In this document: positions 5,496-6,562 of the stretch, piece after piece
Layout: each line of letters opens with the position of its first letter
Numbering within the stretch: the stretch's first letter is position 1
Source: JBDNBY01 sp039767595
GTDB lineage: Bacteria > Pseudomonadota > Alphaproteobacteria > Rhodobacterales > Rhodobacteraceae
Assembly (NCBI GenBank): GCA_039767595.1
Contig: JBDNBY010000202.1
Coordinates: forward strand, 1-6,562
Length of the DNA: 6,562 bases
Direction: 5' to 3'
Made by a program: the position numbers and the translations under genes
Notes under the pieces: model-generated
Seen by the model: only the letters and a program-made list of their open reading frames with translations
Databases searched by the model: none
What the model was told of the DNA's origin: nothing

Positions 5496-6562
5496 ATGCA
5501 GTTTAATAAGCTTCGGTTGACAGGTTTCAAAAGCTTTGTCGATCCGTCTGAATTAACCATTCTCAAAGGGCTGACGGGCGTCGTCGGCCCCAATGGCTGT
5601 GGCAAATCCAACCTCCTCGAGGCGTTGCGCTGGGTTATGGGCGAAAATCGCGCCTCAGCCATGCGCGGCGACGGGATGGAGGATGTCATCTTTGCCGGCA
5701 CAACTTCGCGATCAGCGCGCAATTTTGCCGAAGTTGTGTTGAGCATCGATAACTCAGATCGCCTCGCCCCCGCTGGGTTCAATGAGCATGATACGCTCGA
5801 GGTGTCTCGCCGGATCACGCGCGACGCGGGCTCCGCATATAAGGCCAACGGCAAAGATGTGCGGGCCAAAGATATTCAAATGCTCTTTGCGGATGCCTCC
5901 ACGGGTGCGCATTCACCGGCGCTTGTGCGCCAAGGTCAGATTGCTGAATTGATCAATGCAAAGCCAAAAAACCGCCGCCGTATTCTCGAAGAGGCGGCCG
6001 GAATTTCGGGGCTCTATCAACGCCGCCATGAGGCGGAGTTAAAGCTCAAGGCCGCCGATGCCAACTTGCTGCGCGTGGATGATGTGATCGATCAACTCGC
6101 GGCCCAGCTCGCGACATTGGCCCGTCAGGCAAAACAGGCGCAGCGCTATCGCGAAATTGGCGAAGATCTGCGGGCCGAAGAAATCAAATTGTTGTACCGC
6201 CGGTGGCTGACCGCAGATCTGGCCCGCGTTGCTGCAGAGCAAGAGGCGACAACCGCCCGCACATTGACCGCCGCGGCTGATCGTGCGTTGCGCGAGGCCG
6301 CCGCAAAGCGGGAAAAAGACGAAGCTGCACTACCCCCCTTGCGCGAAGAGGATGGCATCGCCGCCGCAATTCTTCAGCGCCTCGTGATTGAAAAAGAGAC
6401 ACTGACCAAAGATCAAGATAGCGCACAATCGCGTATTCGCGGCCTGCGCAACGCGTTGGCGCAATTGGAAAAAGACACGCTGCGCGAGGCCGGCCTCAAT
6501 CAGGATGCTCAAAGTAGCGTCACCGCCCTACGCGAAGAACGCGATGACCTAAAACAGCAGTC
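5496..6562 (+). CDS. smc: Chromosome segregation protein SMC (N-terminal part, cut by window edge)
   Basis: SMC is the ATP-driven DNA-loop motor that, with ScpA and ScpB, organises and separates chromosomes. The window shows 355 codons of a protein usually about 1,150 residues long. The ATPase head begins MQFNKLRLTGFKSF. It has the Walker A motif GPNGCGKSN (31-39), the conserved RWVMGE and MEDVIFAG segments, and the Q-loop region LVRQGQIAELI (about 143-153). RRRILEEAAGISGLY (160-174) ends the N-terminal head. From about 175 onward the sequence is the Ala/Glu/Arg-rich arm of the long coiled coil. Signature motif, Walker B and hinge lie beyond the edge. The start is ATG with TAAGG at 5484-5488. 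A strong terminator lies upstream, so smc probably has its own promoter in 5438-5495; the only candidate is weak (TTGCGT at 5436-5441, 17 bp, GATATA at 5459-5464). Confidence 0.98.
   Translation, partial: MQFNKLRLTGFKSFVDPSELTILKGLTGVVGPNGCGKSNLLEALRWVMGENRASAMRGDGMEDVIFAGTTSRSARNFAEVVLSIDNSDRLAPAGFNEHDTLEVSRRITRDAGSAYKANGKDVRAKDIQMLFADASTGAHSPALVRQGQIAELINAKPKNRRRILEEAAGISGLYQRRHEAELKLKAADANLLRVDDVIDQLAAQLATLARQAKQAQRYREIGEDLRAEEIKLLYRRWLTADLARVAAEQEATTARTLTAAADRALREAAAKREKDEAALPPLREEDGIAAAILQRLVIEKETLTKDQDSAQSRIRGLRNALAQLEKDTLREAGLNQDAQSSVTALREERDDLKQQ

Noticed and set aside
1..6562. Search for CRISPR arrays, tRNA or rRNA genes, insertion sequences and toxin or defence genes
   Set aside because: No direct-repeat array, cloverleaf, transposase or inverted-repeat ends were found; coding space is filled by core housekeeping genes.

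Overview
The window looks like chromosomal DNA of an alphaproteobacterium, most likely Rhodobacterales (Roseobacter/Rhodobacter group). Three things suggest this. The membrane (F0) part of ATP synthase forms its own five-gene operon, with no F1 genes beside it and with two different b-type subunits (b and b'). The b subunit has the signal-peptide-like N-terminus common in that order. The flanking genes (mutY, a DUF721/DciA-like gene, a periplasmic DsbA-like gene and smc) also resemble Rhodobacterales proteins as I remember them; I could not run a search.

Layout. Positions 1-938 (minus) hold mutY, whose C-terminus runs off the left edge. An 89-bp divergent spacer separates it from a plus-strand pair: the DUF721/DciA-like gene (1028-1591) and a DsbA-family oxidoreductase (1602-2225). 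An ArsR-type regulator (2190-2537, minus) converges on the dsbA-like gene and overlaps its 3' end by 36 bp. A 201-bp divergent spacer (2538-2738) with repeated GCCTT elements and a good -35 element leads into the F0 operon: atpI (2739-3071), atpB (3082-3846), atpE (3877-4113), atpF' (4247-4786) and atpF (4792-5382). A perfect 13-bp terminator hairpin (5404-5437) closes the operon. smc starts at 5496 and runs off the right edge.

How the parts work together. atpB, atpE, atpF' and atpF encode the a, c, b' and b subunits, which form the proton channel, the rotor ring and the peripheral stalk. atpI encodes an accessory or assembly membrane protein. The operon is tightly spaced except for a 133-nt gap after atpE. 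That gap holds an 8-bp hairpin with a GUAA tetraloop and then a terminator-like hairpin with a T-run. Together with the strong Shine-Dalgarno of atpE, this suggests a way of making more c subunit than the other subunits. The genes on either side are housekeeping functions for DNA repair (MutY), helicase loading (DciA-like) and chromosome organisation (SMC).

I see no mobile element, CRISPR array, tRNA, rRNA or clear sign of horizontal transfer. This is a conserved core region. The points most worth a second look are regulatory: the structured atpE-atpF' spacer, a perfect DnaA-box 9-mer before the operon terminator, and the convergent dsbA/arsR overlap.
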